DNA of 12,676 nucleotides from an uncultured Clostridia bacterium (GTDB lineage Bacteria; Bacillota; Clostridia; Oscillospirales; Acutalibacteraceae): the NCBI GenBank assembly GCA_947624755.1, contig CANQLQ010000024.1, forward strand, positions 1 through 12,676, read 5' to 3'. Below are positions 5,962 to 12,676 of the stretch, piece by piece (positions within the stretch are counted from its first letter, which is position 1; each line of letters opens with the position of its first letter). The translations under genes were made by a program, and so were the position numbers. The notes under the pieces are model-generated. The model had not been told where the DNA came from. It saw nothing but the letters and a program-made list of their open reading frames with translations, and ran no database searches.

Positions 5962-8900
5962 TTATTTGCTCTTTGTCTTTACTGAAACGGTTGAAGAAAC
6001 GTCACCGAGAACATTCTTCTTTGAAACAACCTTATATGCCTTTACGGTATATTTATAGGTCTTGCTCTTTGAAAGCTTCTTGTCGGTGAATGTAACGGCC
6101 GAGCCTTTTTTTGTTGTTCCGACCTTCTTGCCGTTTCTGTAAATTTCATAACCGGCCGCACCGGAAACCTTTTTCCATTTAAGGGTCACGGTGCTCTTGG
6201 TTGTTTTTGTAGCTTTAACCCCTGTCGGAGCAGAAAGTGCGGTAGATGCCTTTACAACGGACGAAACCGGAGCGGCAGTCTTGCCCTTATAAGCTGTAAC
6301 TCTTATTTTATAGGTGGTGTTGGCAGAAAGCTTGGTTAATTGAATGCTGTTGGTTTTAACGGTTTTCTTTGTCCATGTCTTGCCGTTCTTTGAATATTCA
6401 ACAACATAACGGTCTGCACCCGAAACCTTTTTCCAAGTTACTTTGAAAGATTTTGACTTAATTGAGCTGACTTTAATTCCGGTAACCTTTGCAATCTTTG
6501 TTGCAGCCTTTACAACCGATGAATATGCGCCGGCAGCCTTTGACTTGTCATAGGCACGAACCTTTATCTGGGTTGTTGTGTTTGCTTTAAGGCTTTTGAG
6601 AGTGACGGAATTGGTTGTAACATTCTTTGATTTCCATGTCTTGCCATCGGTCGAATACTGAACGGTATAACCGGCCGCACCGGAAACCTTTGTCCATGTT
6701 ACTTTTATTGAAGTATCGGTTATGCTTGAGGTTTTGACTCCGGTGACTGTAGAAAGAAGAGTTTTTGCCGTAATTACGCTCGAGTATGCACCGTAAGCTG
6801 TTGCGGCGCTTGCCTTTGTAACGGCTCTTACTCTGAACTTATAGCTTGTGTTTGCTTTAAGACCTGTGAGAGAAATTGAATTTGTTTTGCTTGTAACTGC
6901 CTTTGACCAAGTCTTTGAATCGGTTGAATACTGAGCTTCATAGCTTGTTGCGTTAGCTACCTTTGCAAACGTAAGCTTTGCGCTTGTTGCAGCAGTTGCA
7001 GTCTTAAGAGATGTAACCTGAGCGGGATTTGTAACAAAGTTAACGCTTGCAGAAGATGAAGAAGAATTACGGATAGCTTTTACTGTTGCCGTATACTGTT
7101 TACCTGCCGTAAGGCCGCTAACGGTTGCTTTGTTTGTTGTAACAGTCTGTTTTTTGCCGTTGCAGGTAACTTCATATTTCTGTGCGCCGGGAACGGCTGT
7201 CCAGGTAAGTGAAGCCGAATCGGTTTTGCCCGATGTTGCCTTGAGGTTATTAGGCTTTCCGAGAACAATATTGAAGTTTGCCGTTATTGTTCCTTTGTAA
7301 TTACCGTTAAGCTTGATTGTTGCGGCAGCTGTGCCGACCTCAATATTCTTTTCTGCCGTAGCTGTGTAATCGGTGTTTATTTTAAGGGTTTCACCGCGGA
7401 ATTTTATTGTTTGAGGAACAATTGCCTTGCCGGTATATGTCTGGTTGTCAATTGTAACCGCATCGTTAAGCTTAGTGCCCAAACCGATAGCAAGAGCGCC
7501 GATATAAAGTACGCAAGAAAGAAGGCTTCCCTTCTTTGTATTTATTGATGTCAGAAGGTTTACTATTGTCTTTTTAAGAGAAGCGTTTGAAATTGCGTTG
7601 TCAAACGGAGTATCGGTTGCACGGGCAACAATAATATCTTTTCCGAAGCAGCTTTTCAAAGTGTTGTAAACTGCGTCATAAAGTACATTTACAGCCTTTT
7701 CATTTGAATAATCGTTAAGGAAGGTCACAACTGTTTTGTCGATGGCTGTCGCAAAGTCAAAATCGAATATCGCATCAATTATGCCTTTTATAAATTCTTC
7801 GGAATTGTAGTTTGCAAACTTTGTTTTTGTCATGTCAATGATTTTATCAATCTTGACAAAAATTGAATCTGCTTTTGTAACAGGAATGTTGAGCGCAGCT
7901 GCAAAACCTTTATCAATAAGGAATACGTTTGCGATATCATTAATAACTTTCCATATACTATTGCCTGCACCGGCTTTGTATCCGATGTCAATATAGTCCT
8001 CTATATAATATACAACAATATCTCCGAGGATCGTTTCATAATCTGTCGAATTCTTGACAGGAATATTGTTTTTCTTTGCAACATTATTGAGAACAGCCGC
8101 AACAGCCATTTTCATTGATGTCCATTTTGTATAATCACCGAGATATTCGTCAATACCTTCAACTTCAAGATTAGAAAGAACATATTTTGTTATTGCAAGC
8201 GGATTTGCCTCAACGCCAAATTCTTTTGCAAGGTCGTTATAAAGCTTAGTGAAATTGCCTGCAAGCTTATCCTTGCCGCCGTTTGTCCAAGTTGCCTTCG
8301 GGAAGAAGAACTTTACAACCGAACCGAGAATATCATTTATCTGACTTTCAAATGATTTGCTAAGGTCAATTGAAACCGTTGACTCATCAAACTCATTACC
8401 TTTAAGATTGATAACTTCGCCAAGCTTTCTGAGCGCTTCGTTTTCGCTTGTGCTCAAATCAACGTCAATACCCTTGATAAGGTTAACAATATATTTGTTC
8501 CATGCGCTGTTGAATAAGCTGAGAAGAATACTGTCAACCGTTGAGCTGCCGTTCATTGTGAAGCCCGGGAGAGCGCCGTCATCTTTATTGAAAAGACTGA
8601 AAATGTCGGTATAAATTAAATCGTCAAGCTTCTTTGCCTTTGCATTATTAAATTCTGCGCTGTTCTTGTTTTCGTAAACAAGACCTGCCAGAAGCTCTTT
8701 TACCAAACCGCTGACGCCGTCTTTTCCGAGCTTGTCTGAAATAAGATTTTTTACTGTACTGTCAAGCAACCCTGCATCGGTCGTTCCGTCAAGCAGTCCC
8801 GCAATGATTTCGCTGTTGATTTTGTCGGCTTTTCCGATTAATTTTTTCTTGGGTTCGCTTGTTCCTAAAAGCTCAATTAATTCATTTAAAATCGTAACGT

Positions 8901-9288
8901 CGTCGGGACGCTTCATACCCGTTTTCCATACGTCAAAATTAAGATCTTCAAGATCGCCGAGCACTGCAAGAAGTCCTTTGATTTTAACAACGCTGTCAAT
9001 AGTTTTGCAAATACCGTTGACGCTGTTAAGATCAACGCTAATACCAAATCTTTTAATAAGATCAAGAACAGACTGATAATCCTTCAATGCGCTGTTTAAA
9101 TCGGCATCTTTCAAGACCTCGTCAATTTTGTCGAGAACTATCTTAGCGTTCTGAGCGTTTGTGGTCGTTTTCTGAAAATACTTAGCGTTGTATGTAATTT
9201 CGCCGGCGGCAAAAGCGGCAGAAGCCGTACCCCAAAGCATAATCACACAAAGAAGAACACTAAGGACTTTTTTGAATAATTTGTTCAT
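5962..9288 (-). CDS. Large secreted protein with novel N-terminal region and five FN3 domains
   Basis: A 1108-residue exported protein. Residues 1-28 form a classical signal peptide (Lys-rich start, hydrophobic core, AFA-A cleavage site). About 29-600 is a mostly helical region of no family I recognise, rich in Asp/Asn/Lys/Leu/Ile. About 612-675 is a small beta-sandwich-like repeat (YTGKAIVP... GTAAATIKLNGNYKGT) often found in Firmicutes surface proteins. Five fibronectin-III domains follow at roughly 676-754, 755-843, 844-930, 931-1018 and 1019-1108, each with a W-x-KVSGAxxY-type core. The last three are very Lys-rich, predicting a strongly basic C-terminus. There is no LPXTG, S-layer domain or C-terminal membrane helix, so it is either released or held by charge. 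The ORF can be extended to ATG 9375, but ATG 9288 has GGAGG seven bases upstream and begins the signal peptide. Likely adhesion or matrix function is inference. Confidence 0.82.
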   Translation of the reverse strand: MNKLFKKVLSVLLCVIMLWGTASAAFAAGEITYNAKYFQKTTTNAQNAKIVLDKIDEVLKDADLNSALKDYQSVLDLIKRFGISVDLNSVNGICKTIDSVVKIKGLLAVLGDLEDLNFDVWKTGMKRPDDVTILNELIELLGTSEPKKKLIGKADKINSEIIAGLLDGTTDAGLLDSTVKNLISDKLGKDGVSGLVKELLAGLVYENKNSAEFNNAKAKKLDDLIYTDIFSLFNKDDGALPGFTMNGSSTVDSILLSLFNSAWNKYIVNLIKGIDVDLSTSENEALRKLGEVINLKGNEFDESTVSIDLSKSFESQINDILGSVVKFFFPKATWTNGGKDKLAGNFTKLYNDLAKEFGVEANPLAITKYVLSNLEVEGIDEYLGDYTKWTSMKMAVAAVLNNVAKKNNIPVKNSTDYETILGDIVVYYIEDYIDIGYKAGAGNSIWKVINDIANVFLIDKGFAAALNIPVTKADSIFVKIDKIIDMTKTKFANYNSEEFIKGIIDAIFDFDFATAIDKTVVTFLNDYSNEKAVNVLYDAVYNTLKSCFGKDIIVARATDTPFDNAISNASLKKTIVNLLTSINTKKGSLLSCVLYIGALAIGLGTKLNDAVTIDNQTYTGKAIVPQTIKFRGETLKINTDYTATAEKNIEVGTAAATIKLNGNYKGTITANFNIVLGKPNNLKATSGKTDSASLTWTAVPGAQKYEVTCNGKKQTVTTNKATVSGLTAGKQYTATVKAIRNSSSSSASVNFVTNPAQVTSLKTATAATSAKLTFAKVANATSYEAQYSTDSKTWSKAVTSKTNSISLTGLKANTSYKFRVRAVTKASAATAYGAYSSVITAKTLLSTVTGVKTSSITDTSIKVTWTKVSGAAGYTVQYSTDGKTWKSKNVTTNSVTLKSLKANTTTQIKVRAYDKSKAAGAYSSVVKAATKIAKVTGIKVSSIKSKSFKVTWKKVSGADRYVVEYSKNGKTWTKKTVKTNSIQLTKLSANTTYKIRVTAYKGKTAAPVSSVVKASTALSAPTGVKATKTTKSTVTLKWKKVSGAAGYEIYRNGKKVGTTKKGSAVTFTDKKLSKSKTYKYTVKAYKVVSKKNVLGDVSSTVSVKTKSK

Positions 9289-9459
9289 AAATTCGCCTCC
9301 ATAAATTTTAAATAAGCAATTATTGCAACACCGCACAAAAACCGCAAAGGTTATTTGCCTTACACCTGCCTTCATATTTTCGCCGTTTAAACAAAAATCC
9401 GGCCGTGTTTATGCACAGCGGCTTCTGTGTGAAATTGCCTTTAACTCATTTACACCATA
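9289..9459 (-). other. Long 5' leader of the FN3 gene
   Basis: About 160 bases separate the predicted transcription start from the ATG of the FN3 gene. The leader contains small hairpins (CACAG/CTGTG with a 6-base loop, AACC/GGTT, and GCAAT/ATTGC) but I do not recognise a riboswitch consensus. The in-frame ATG at 9375 within it lacks a ribosome binding site. Confidence 0.4.
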
Positions 9460-9489
9460 ATAATACAATATTTGACAGTGAACAGTCAA
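9460..9489 (-). promoter_or_regulatory. Promoter for the FN3 gene, with overlapping dyad
   Basis: On the minus strand, TTGACT (9484-9489), an 18-base spacer and TATTAT (9460-9465) make a credible sigma-A promoter. A small inverted repeat, TTGAC...GTCAA, starts at the -35 box and runs into the spacer, where a repressor could bind; its arms are only five bases. The remaining 120 bases up to the terminator at 9652 are AT-rich with nothing else recognised. Confidence 0.55.
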
Positions 9490-9610
9490 GAAATATTAAG
9501 GAAATTTTAATGAGTTAACAAAAATTTAAAAATTTATTTATTTTTTTGCTTATTTTATCTGTATTTTATCTTTTTTACATTAAATCTTCTTTAAGATAAA
9601 ACTTATAAGT

Positions 9611-9652
9611 AAATAAAAATCTGCCGGAAATAATTTACAATCCGACAGATTT
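9611..9652 (-). terminator. Terminator of the PAP2-GtrA transcription unit
   Basis: On the minus strand, AAATCTGTCGGA (9652-9641) pairs with TCCGGCAGATTT (9628-9617) as a 12-bp stem with one G-U pair and a 12-base loop, followed by TTATTT. It starts 21 bases past the GtrA stop codon. Confidence 0.75.
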
Positions 9653-9672
9653 AATCAGAGCTTTCTTATTTT

Positions 9673-10158
9673 TTAAATTTTGTTTTTACCTTCGCCGTTG
9701 TTCTTTGTGAAGATTATAAATTTACTGAGAATATAGTTGATTACGACAACAAGAACGCTCGCAATCAGCTTTGCCGTCATAAGACCGCTGAGCTTTATAA
9801 CAATAAAATCGAACACTTTTTCGTCGAAACCGAGAATGCTCATAAATAACCACAGCGTACCCTGCTCAACAAAATATGAAGCTATTCTCGCCGCAAGGAA
9901 AGACGGTATCTCTTTTTTTATAACGTCGAGTTTCCAGCTTTTGCTCTCAAACACAAAAAGCTTGTTTGTAACATAGGCAAAAGTCACAGCCGCTATCCAC
10001 GAAACCGTGTTTGAAAGAAGATACAGGTCTTTGCCAAGGAGTATATCGAAAATTTTCAGAACCACAAAGCTGACTACTGTTGTGAGCGCTCCGAAAATTA
10101 TGTAGGTTATTGTTTCTTTGTTTACGACTGCCTTGAAAATCTGCTTGATTTTATTCAT
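9673..10158 (-). CDS. GtrA-family membrane protein
   Basis: A 161-residue integral membrane protein of the GtrA/DPMS family, with four predicted helices (about 15-40, 46-68, 87-110, 117-149). The family's two signatures are present: NKLFVF (66-71) after helix 2 and NYILSKFIIF (141-150) in helix 4. GtrA-like proteins are thought to assist transfer of lipid-linked sugars across the membrane for glycosylation of cell-wall or surface polymers. The reading frame stays open to 10257, but ATG 10158 is preferred: it overlaps the PAP2 stop codon (ATGAATAA, 8-base overlap), has AAGG at suitable spacing, and starts exactly where family members do. Overlap implies translational coupling with the PAP2 phosphatase, consistent with a shared role in undecaprenyl-linked sugar handling; that role is inferred. 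The usual polyprenyl glycosyltransferase partner is not in the window. Confidence 0.87.
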   Translation of the reverse strand: MNKIKQIFKAVVNKETITYIIFGALTTVVSFVVLKIFDILLGKDLYLLSNTVSWIAAVTFAYVTNKLFVFESKSWKLDVIKKEIPSFLAARIASYFVEQGTLWLFMSILGFDEKVFDFIVIKLSGLMTAKLIASVLVVVINYILSKFIIFTKNNGEGKNKI

Positions 10159-10774
10159 TATTTGCCTTCTTCGGTTTGATTTTGGCAGTAACTTTATCGA
10201 GAAGTTTTTCAAAGGTCGGGTAAATAAGCTTAACGATAAGAATACCAATAAATGCATAGATTATGCCGACAATTGCACCGGCGATAACATCGGTCGGATA
10301 GTGAACCTCAACATAAATTCTTGAAAAGCCCATAATGGCGGCAAAAACAAAGGTCGGAATACCGATTTTTCTATCATACCATAAAACGGCAACAGCGGCG
10401 GCAAAAGCGGAAGATGTGTGTCCGGACGGGAAGGACCAGCTTGACGGGCGAGATACAATTTCGGGATATTTATAAACCTCGTTCCACCAGTCATATGTAA
10501 GATTGAACGGTCTCGGTCTTGCAAACATTTCCTTGAGAACGACGTTGTTGCAAATTACCATTACGACAAGGGCTATGAGCATTGCAAAGCCGGCTTTACG
10601 GTACTTTTTGGTTACCATAAGAATGAGCGCCATAACGATGAAGATGATACCGCCCTCACCGAGGGTAGTGATGATTTTAAGAATAGGGGTAAGAATTGCG
10701 TTTGAGTTGAACGTTTGAACCCATTCAAAAATACGAAGATCAAAGTTCAAAAATTGATCAAACATTGCTGTCAT
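10151..10774 (-). CDS. PAP2-family membrane phosphatase
   Basis: A 207-residue integral membrane phosphatase of the PAP2/BcrC superfamily. All three catalytic motifs are intact: K81-x6-R88-P89 (KEMFARPRP), the PSGH box P116-S117-G118-H119, and S151-R152-x5-H158-x3-D162 (SRIYVEVHYPTD), where H158 is the expected nucleophile. About five to six helices flank them. The C-terminus is a Lys-rich cytoplasmic tail. Members dephosphorylate undecaprenyl pyrophosphate, phosphatidic acid or phosphatidylglycerophosphate; sequence alone does not choose between these. Pairing with GtrA points to lipid-carrier recycling. The ATG lies nine bases after AGGA. It is preceded by the TIR element at 10807-10892 and the RCK gene; no clear promoter of its own is visible. 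Confidence 0.9.
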   Translation of the reverse strand: MTAMFDQFLNFDLRIFEWVQTFNSNAILTPILKIITTLGEGGIIFIVMALILMVTKKYRKAGFAMLIALVVMVICNNVVLKEMFARPRPFNLTYDWWNEVYKYPEIVSRPSSWSFPSGHTSSAFAAAVAVLWYDRKIGIPTFVFAAIMGFSRIYVEVHYPTDVIAGAIVGIIYAFIGILIVKLIYPTFEKLLDKVTAKIKPKKANNE

Positions 10775-10806
10775 AAAATATTTTCCTTTCTTGAATATAT
10801 TATTGT

Positions 10807-10892
10807 GGAATCTTTGATTAATTCAGGGGGTCCTATTTGACGACGGAATAATTTACCGTCAAGCAGGGTTGCCTGTATTAATCAGTAATTCC
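10807..10892. repeat. TIR mini-element copy E2 (complete, 86 bp)
   Basis: Left end GGAATCTTTGATTAAT (10807-10822) and right end ATTAATCAGTAATTCC (10877-10892) are inverted repeats matching at 13 of 16 positions. Between them are GTCCTA(T/A)TTGA shared with E3 and the core GGAATAATTTACCGTCAAG shared with E1 and E3. The core with its flank forms a small GACGG/CCGTC dyad. No transposase is present and target duplications are not obvious. The right end directly abuts the stop codon of the RCK gene at 10893. Confidence 0.65.
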
Positions 10893-11549
10893 TTAAAGCC
10901 CAAAGAGCTTTTTTAACTTTCTTCCTGCCGAGCCTACGGCAAGAGCAATAATTTCGTCACCGCCCATTATAACGGTGTTGCCTCTCGGAATCATAAAAAT
11001 GCCGTTCCTTTTCAGATAAACGAGGACACATTCCTGCGGAATTTCAAGTTCAGAAACCTTTTTTCCCGAAAGCGACCATTCAAGCGGAATCTGATATTCA
11101 TTTATAACGGCTTTGCTGTTTCCGATGTCGGCAATAAGCTGAACATTTGAAGTATCAATTTCGTGTTCAATAAGTTCGGTTATTATCTGTGCTTCGTCAA
11201 CGACAATATCAATACCGAGCCTTTTCATAAGATCAATATTGCTGTGCTGATTTGCTTTTGCTACCGTGCGTCCGACTTTGAACTGTTTTTTTGCAATTTC
11301 ACAGGCAACAAGATTATCTTCGTCTCTGTCCGTTGTTGCAATAAAAACGTCGCACTTTCCGGCAGATGCCATTGCAAGCGTTTCAATTCTTGTTCCGTCT
11401 GCACAGAATACGCGTATATCAAGCGCATTAGCAATTTTTTCACACTGCACCTTGCTTTGGTCAATAACCGTAACCTTATATCCTTTTTCAATAAGGTTTT
11501 TGGCAAGATAAAATCCGAGTTTGCCTGCACCGACAACAATAATATTCAT
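10893..11549 (-). CDS. TrkA/KtrA-type RCK protein (second of a pair)
   Basis: A 218-residue regulator-of-K+-conductance protein. The N-terminal Rossmann domain (about 1-120) has G7-A-G9-K-L-G12 and D30 at the end of strand 2, typical for NAD(H) or ATP binding. The C-terminal RCK_C domain is about 135-212. Such proteins form octameric gating rings on TrkH/KtrB potassium channels; no channel gene is in the window. The frame remains open to 11699, but ATG 11549 matches the family's start (MNIIVVGAGKLG); ATG 11561 (MATKMNI) is the alternative. Neither has its own ribosome binding site. Instead a 15-codon ORF ends one base upstream, suggesting coupled translation. It is about as long as its upstream neighbour at 11736-12362 but clearly diverged from it. 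Its stop codon touches element E2. Confidence 0.87.
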   Translation of the reverse strand: MNIIVVGAGKLGFYLAKNLIEKGYKVTVIDQSKVQCEKIANALDIRVFCADGTRIETLAMASAGKCDVFIATTDRDEDNLVACEIAKKQFKVGRTVAKANQHSNIDLMKRLGIDIVVDEAQIITELIEHEIDTSNVQLIADIGNSKAVINEYQIPLEWSLSGKKVSELEIPQECVLVYLKRNGIFMIPRGNTVIMGGDEIIALAVGSAGRKLKKLFGL

Positions 11550-11550
11550 C

Positions 11551-11598
11551 TTAGTCGCCATACGATACGGATACAATACAGCCCAAACGCTTATCCAT
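11551..11598 (-). CDS. Putative 15-codon leader ORF upstream of the second RCK gene
   Basis: On the minus strand, AAAGGA (11608-11603) precedes ATG 11598 by four bases, opening a reading frame MDKRLGCIVSVSYGD that ends in TAA at 11551. One base later is the ATG of the RCK gene (11549), and the alternative RCK start at 11561 overlaps its end. The only ribosome binding site in this stretch serves the short frame, so ribosomes finishing it would re-initiate on the RCK gene. Whether the peptide itself matters is unknown. An alternative is that the RCK protein really starts at an upstream non-ATG codon. Confidence 0.4.
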   Translation of the reverse strand: MDKRLGCIVSVSYGD

Positions 11599-11623
11599 AT
11601 CGTCCTTTCTTTAGCTTTTTGAA

Positions 11624-11729
11624 GGCAATCGCTGATTAATTCGTGGTGTCCTAATTGATAACAAAGTTTTTGCAAAATGATGGAATAATTTACCGTCAAG
11701 TAAGGCTGATAGTATTAATCAGTGACTCC
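11624..11729. repeat. TIR mini-element copy E3 (complete, 106 bp)
   Basis: Left end GGCAATCGCTGATTAAT (11624-11640) and right end ATTAATCAGTGACTCC (11714-11729) are imperfect inverted repeats. The interior aligns with E2 except for about 20 extra bases between two TGA triplets (TTGATAACAAAG... to ...AAAATGATGG). It carries the shared core GGAATAATTTACCGTCAAG. It fills most of the gap between the two RCK genes, ending six bases from the stop of the upstream one (11736). Confidence 0.65.
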
Positions 11730-11735
11730 ATAGTT

Positions 11736-12362
11736 TTATTCGTTCCAGACTACGGCGAAAACAATTTTGTCGCCTTCTTCAATAACAGCGTCTTCGTCAT
11801 TGCAAAGAATAATCTGACCCGTTTTCTTTTTTATTGCAAATGGCATTTTATTTTTTCTTGACAAGATTTCAGACGGCTTTTTATTTAACATATGTCTGTC
11901 TGCCCTCAGGGTTTCAAACTGAACCGTGGTCGAATCAAGCGTTACCGTTTCAACGGAAAGATCATCTTTTGTTGCAAGATTAAAGAGAAAATCGCTTTCA
12001 AACCTTGTCGGACAAATTGTGTGCAGACCGAATTTGCGAAAAACAGCTTCTCTTGTCGGGTCAAGAACTCTTACATAAACCTGGTCTATTTCAAATTCAA
12101 GCTTTAAAATCTGACCGACCATAACATTAAAGTTATCGTCAGGCGTTACAACGATTGCAAAATTTGCGTTTTCTGCTCCTGCATTTCTTAGCACTTCGGT
12201 GTCGGTTGCTTCACCGCCGACTGCAAGACCCGAAAAGTCACCGCCGAGCCTTTCAAATTTTGACGCATCGGAATCAACAATTGATATATCACAGCCCCTT
12301 TCATCAAGCTGTCTTGCAATTCTTGAACCCGTTTTTCCGCAACCGATTATAATTACATTCAT
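11736..12362 (-). CDS. TrkA/KtrA-type RCK protein (first of a pair)
   Basis: A 208-residue RCK protein. The Rossmann fold starts at once, with G7-C-G9-K-T-G12 and an acidic D30 at the end of strand 2; the nucleotide-binding half runs to about 125, and the RCK_C ligand domain is about 135-206. It probably forms the cytoplasmic gating ring of a TrkH/KtrB-type potassium transporter together with, or in parallel to, its paralogue downstream. The frame is open to 12440, but ATG 12362 has AAGGTGG seven bases upstream and is the family start. No convincing promoter is visible between it and the GC-rich array that begins near 12468. The channel partner is not in the window and may be further upstream or elsewhere. 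Confidence 0.88.
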   Translation of the reverse strand: MNVIIIGCGKTGSRIARQLDERGCDISIVDSDASKFERLGGDFSGLAVGGEATDTEVLRNAGAENANFAIVVTPDDNFNVMVGQILKLEFEIDQVYVRVLDPTREAVFRKFGLHTICPTRFESDFLFNLATKDDLSVETVTLDSTTVQFETLRADRHMLNKKPSEILSRKNKMPFAIKKKTGQIILCNDEDAVIEEGDKIVFAVVWNE

Positions 12363-12467
12363 TATAAATCCACCTTTTAAAATACTTATGAAAATGCCGT
12401 TTAATTCAGAGTATCTGCAAAAGCTCACTAAATATAACAAAAAGTCGTTTCGCGGCGTAAGAGTAAA

Positions 12468-12665
12468 AGCCTACATAAATCTACCCCGCGTAAATCCTGC
12501 GGACGATGTCCGCCCGCGTAATTGTTGCACGCCATGCGTGCCCGCGTAATTCCTGCGGGCGATGCCCGTGGGCGACCACATGGGGTCGCCCCTACGCGTG
12601 CAGTGGTGTTAGTATCAAGACTTATATAAATCTTCCCTGTGTAACCGCCGTGGACGATGCACACT
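12468..12665. repeat. GC-rich palindromic repeat array with 28-bp period
   Basis: Three 28-bp units start at 12485, 12513 and 12541. Each opens with CCCGCGTAA and then a hairpin with a 3-base loop: GCGGAC-GAT-GTCCGC (12499-12513), GCACGC-CAT-GCGTGC (12527-12541), GCGGGC-GAT-GCCCGT (12555-12569). A fourth, different hairpin, GGGCGACC/GGTCGCCC (12570-12577/12584-12591), follows. A diverged copy of the first unit with its left flank (AGxCTxxxTAAATCT) recurs at 12618-12665. The array is much richer in GC than the surrounding DNA. On the minus strand it contains GTAGGGGCGACC, a start I associate with dispersed palindromic repeats in gut Clostridia. No gene is supported here. Confidence 0.75.
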
Positions 12666-12676
12666 CACTAAAACAT

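Noticed and set aside
9289..9459. Leader of the FN3 gene as a riboswitch
   Set aside because: Only short hairpins are present and no known riboswitch consensus could be matched by eye.
10841..10870. TTGACG (minus strand) in the conserved core of the TIR elements as an outward promoter
   Set aside because: At 16-18 bases downstream neither E2 nor E3 has a usable -10 box, and the two differ there.
12485..12568. Regular 28-bp repeat spacing as a CRISPR array
   Set aside because: The variable parts are themselves palindromes of about 15 bases, far too short for spacers, there are only three units, and no cas gene is near.
12428..12664. Minus-strand open frame across the GC-rich array
   Set aside because: It is made from the palindromic repeats, has no recognisable domain, and lacks a ribosome binding site.

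Overview
The window looks like chromosomal DNA from a gut-type Clostridia bacterium, probably in or near the Ruminococcaceae/Oscillospiraceae. The basis is AT-rich intergenic DNA, strong GGAGG-type ribosome binding sites, a lone PduL, a secreted fibronectin-III protein, and GC-rich palindromic intergenic repeats of a style common in that group. This assignment is inference from gene content; there is no rRNA in the window.

All genes but one are on the minus strand, so transcription mostly runs from high to low coordinates. From the right edge: a GC-rich hairpin array (about 12468-12665); two paralogous TrkA/KtrA-type RCK proteins (11736-12362 and 10893-11549); a PAP2-family phosphatase (10151-10774) overlapping a GtrA-family membrane protein (9673-10158); and a terminator. 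Next is a 1108-residue secreted protein with five C-terminal FN3 domains (5962-9288) behind its own promoter. It converges on the only plus-strand gene, a type-4 uracil-DNA glycosylase (5276-5845), with a bidirectional-looking terminator between them. Divergent from the glycosylase is a PduL-type phosphotransacylase (4540-5115). Then come a membrane-anchored protein with Thr-rich linkers (2869-4371), a GPH-family sugar symporter (1235-2725), and a membrane-anchored double-FHA protein (58-1044) with a good sigma-A-like promoter.

The genes do not form one obvious pathway. Recognisable themes are potassium/ion-channel gating (the RCK pair), envelope lipid or glycan handling (PAP2 and GtrA), sugar import (GPH), acyl-phosphate metabolism (PduL), base-excision repair (UDG) and cell-surface or signalling functions (FN3, FHA). 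No defence system, phage, CRISPR or biosynthetic cluster is visible.

The most interesting structure is between the genes. A small family of terminal-inverted-repeat elements (two complete copies of about 86 and 106 bp, one cut by the left edge, one solo end) sits within 0-6 bp of the stop codons of three different genes. A 28-bp-period hairpin array at the right end has arms that covary. A 15-codon upstream ORF ends one base before the start of the second RCK gene. Several other paired-hairpin intergenic elements are also present.
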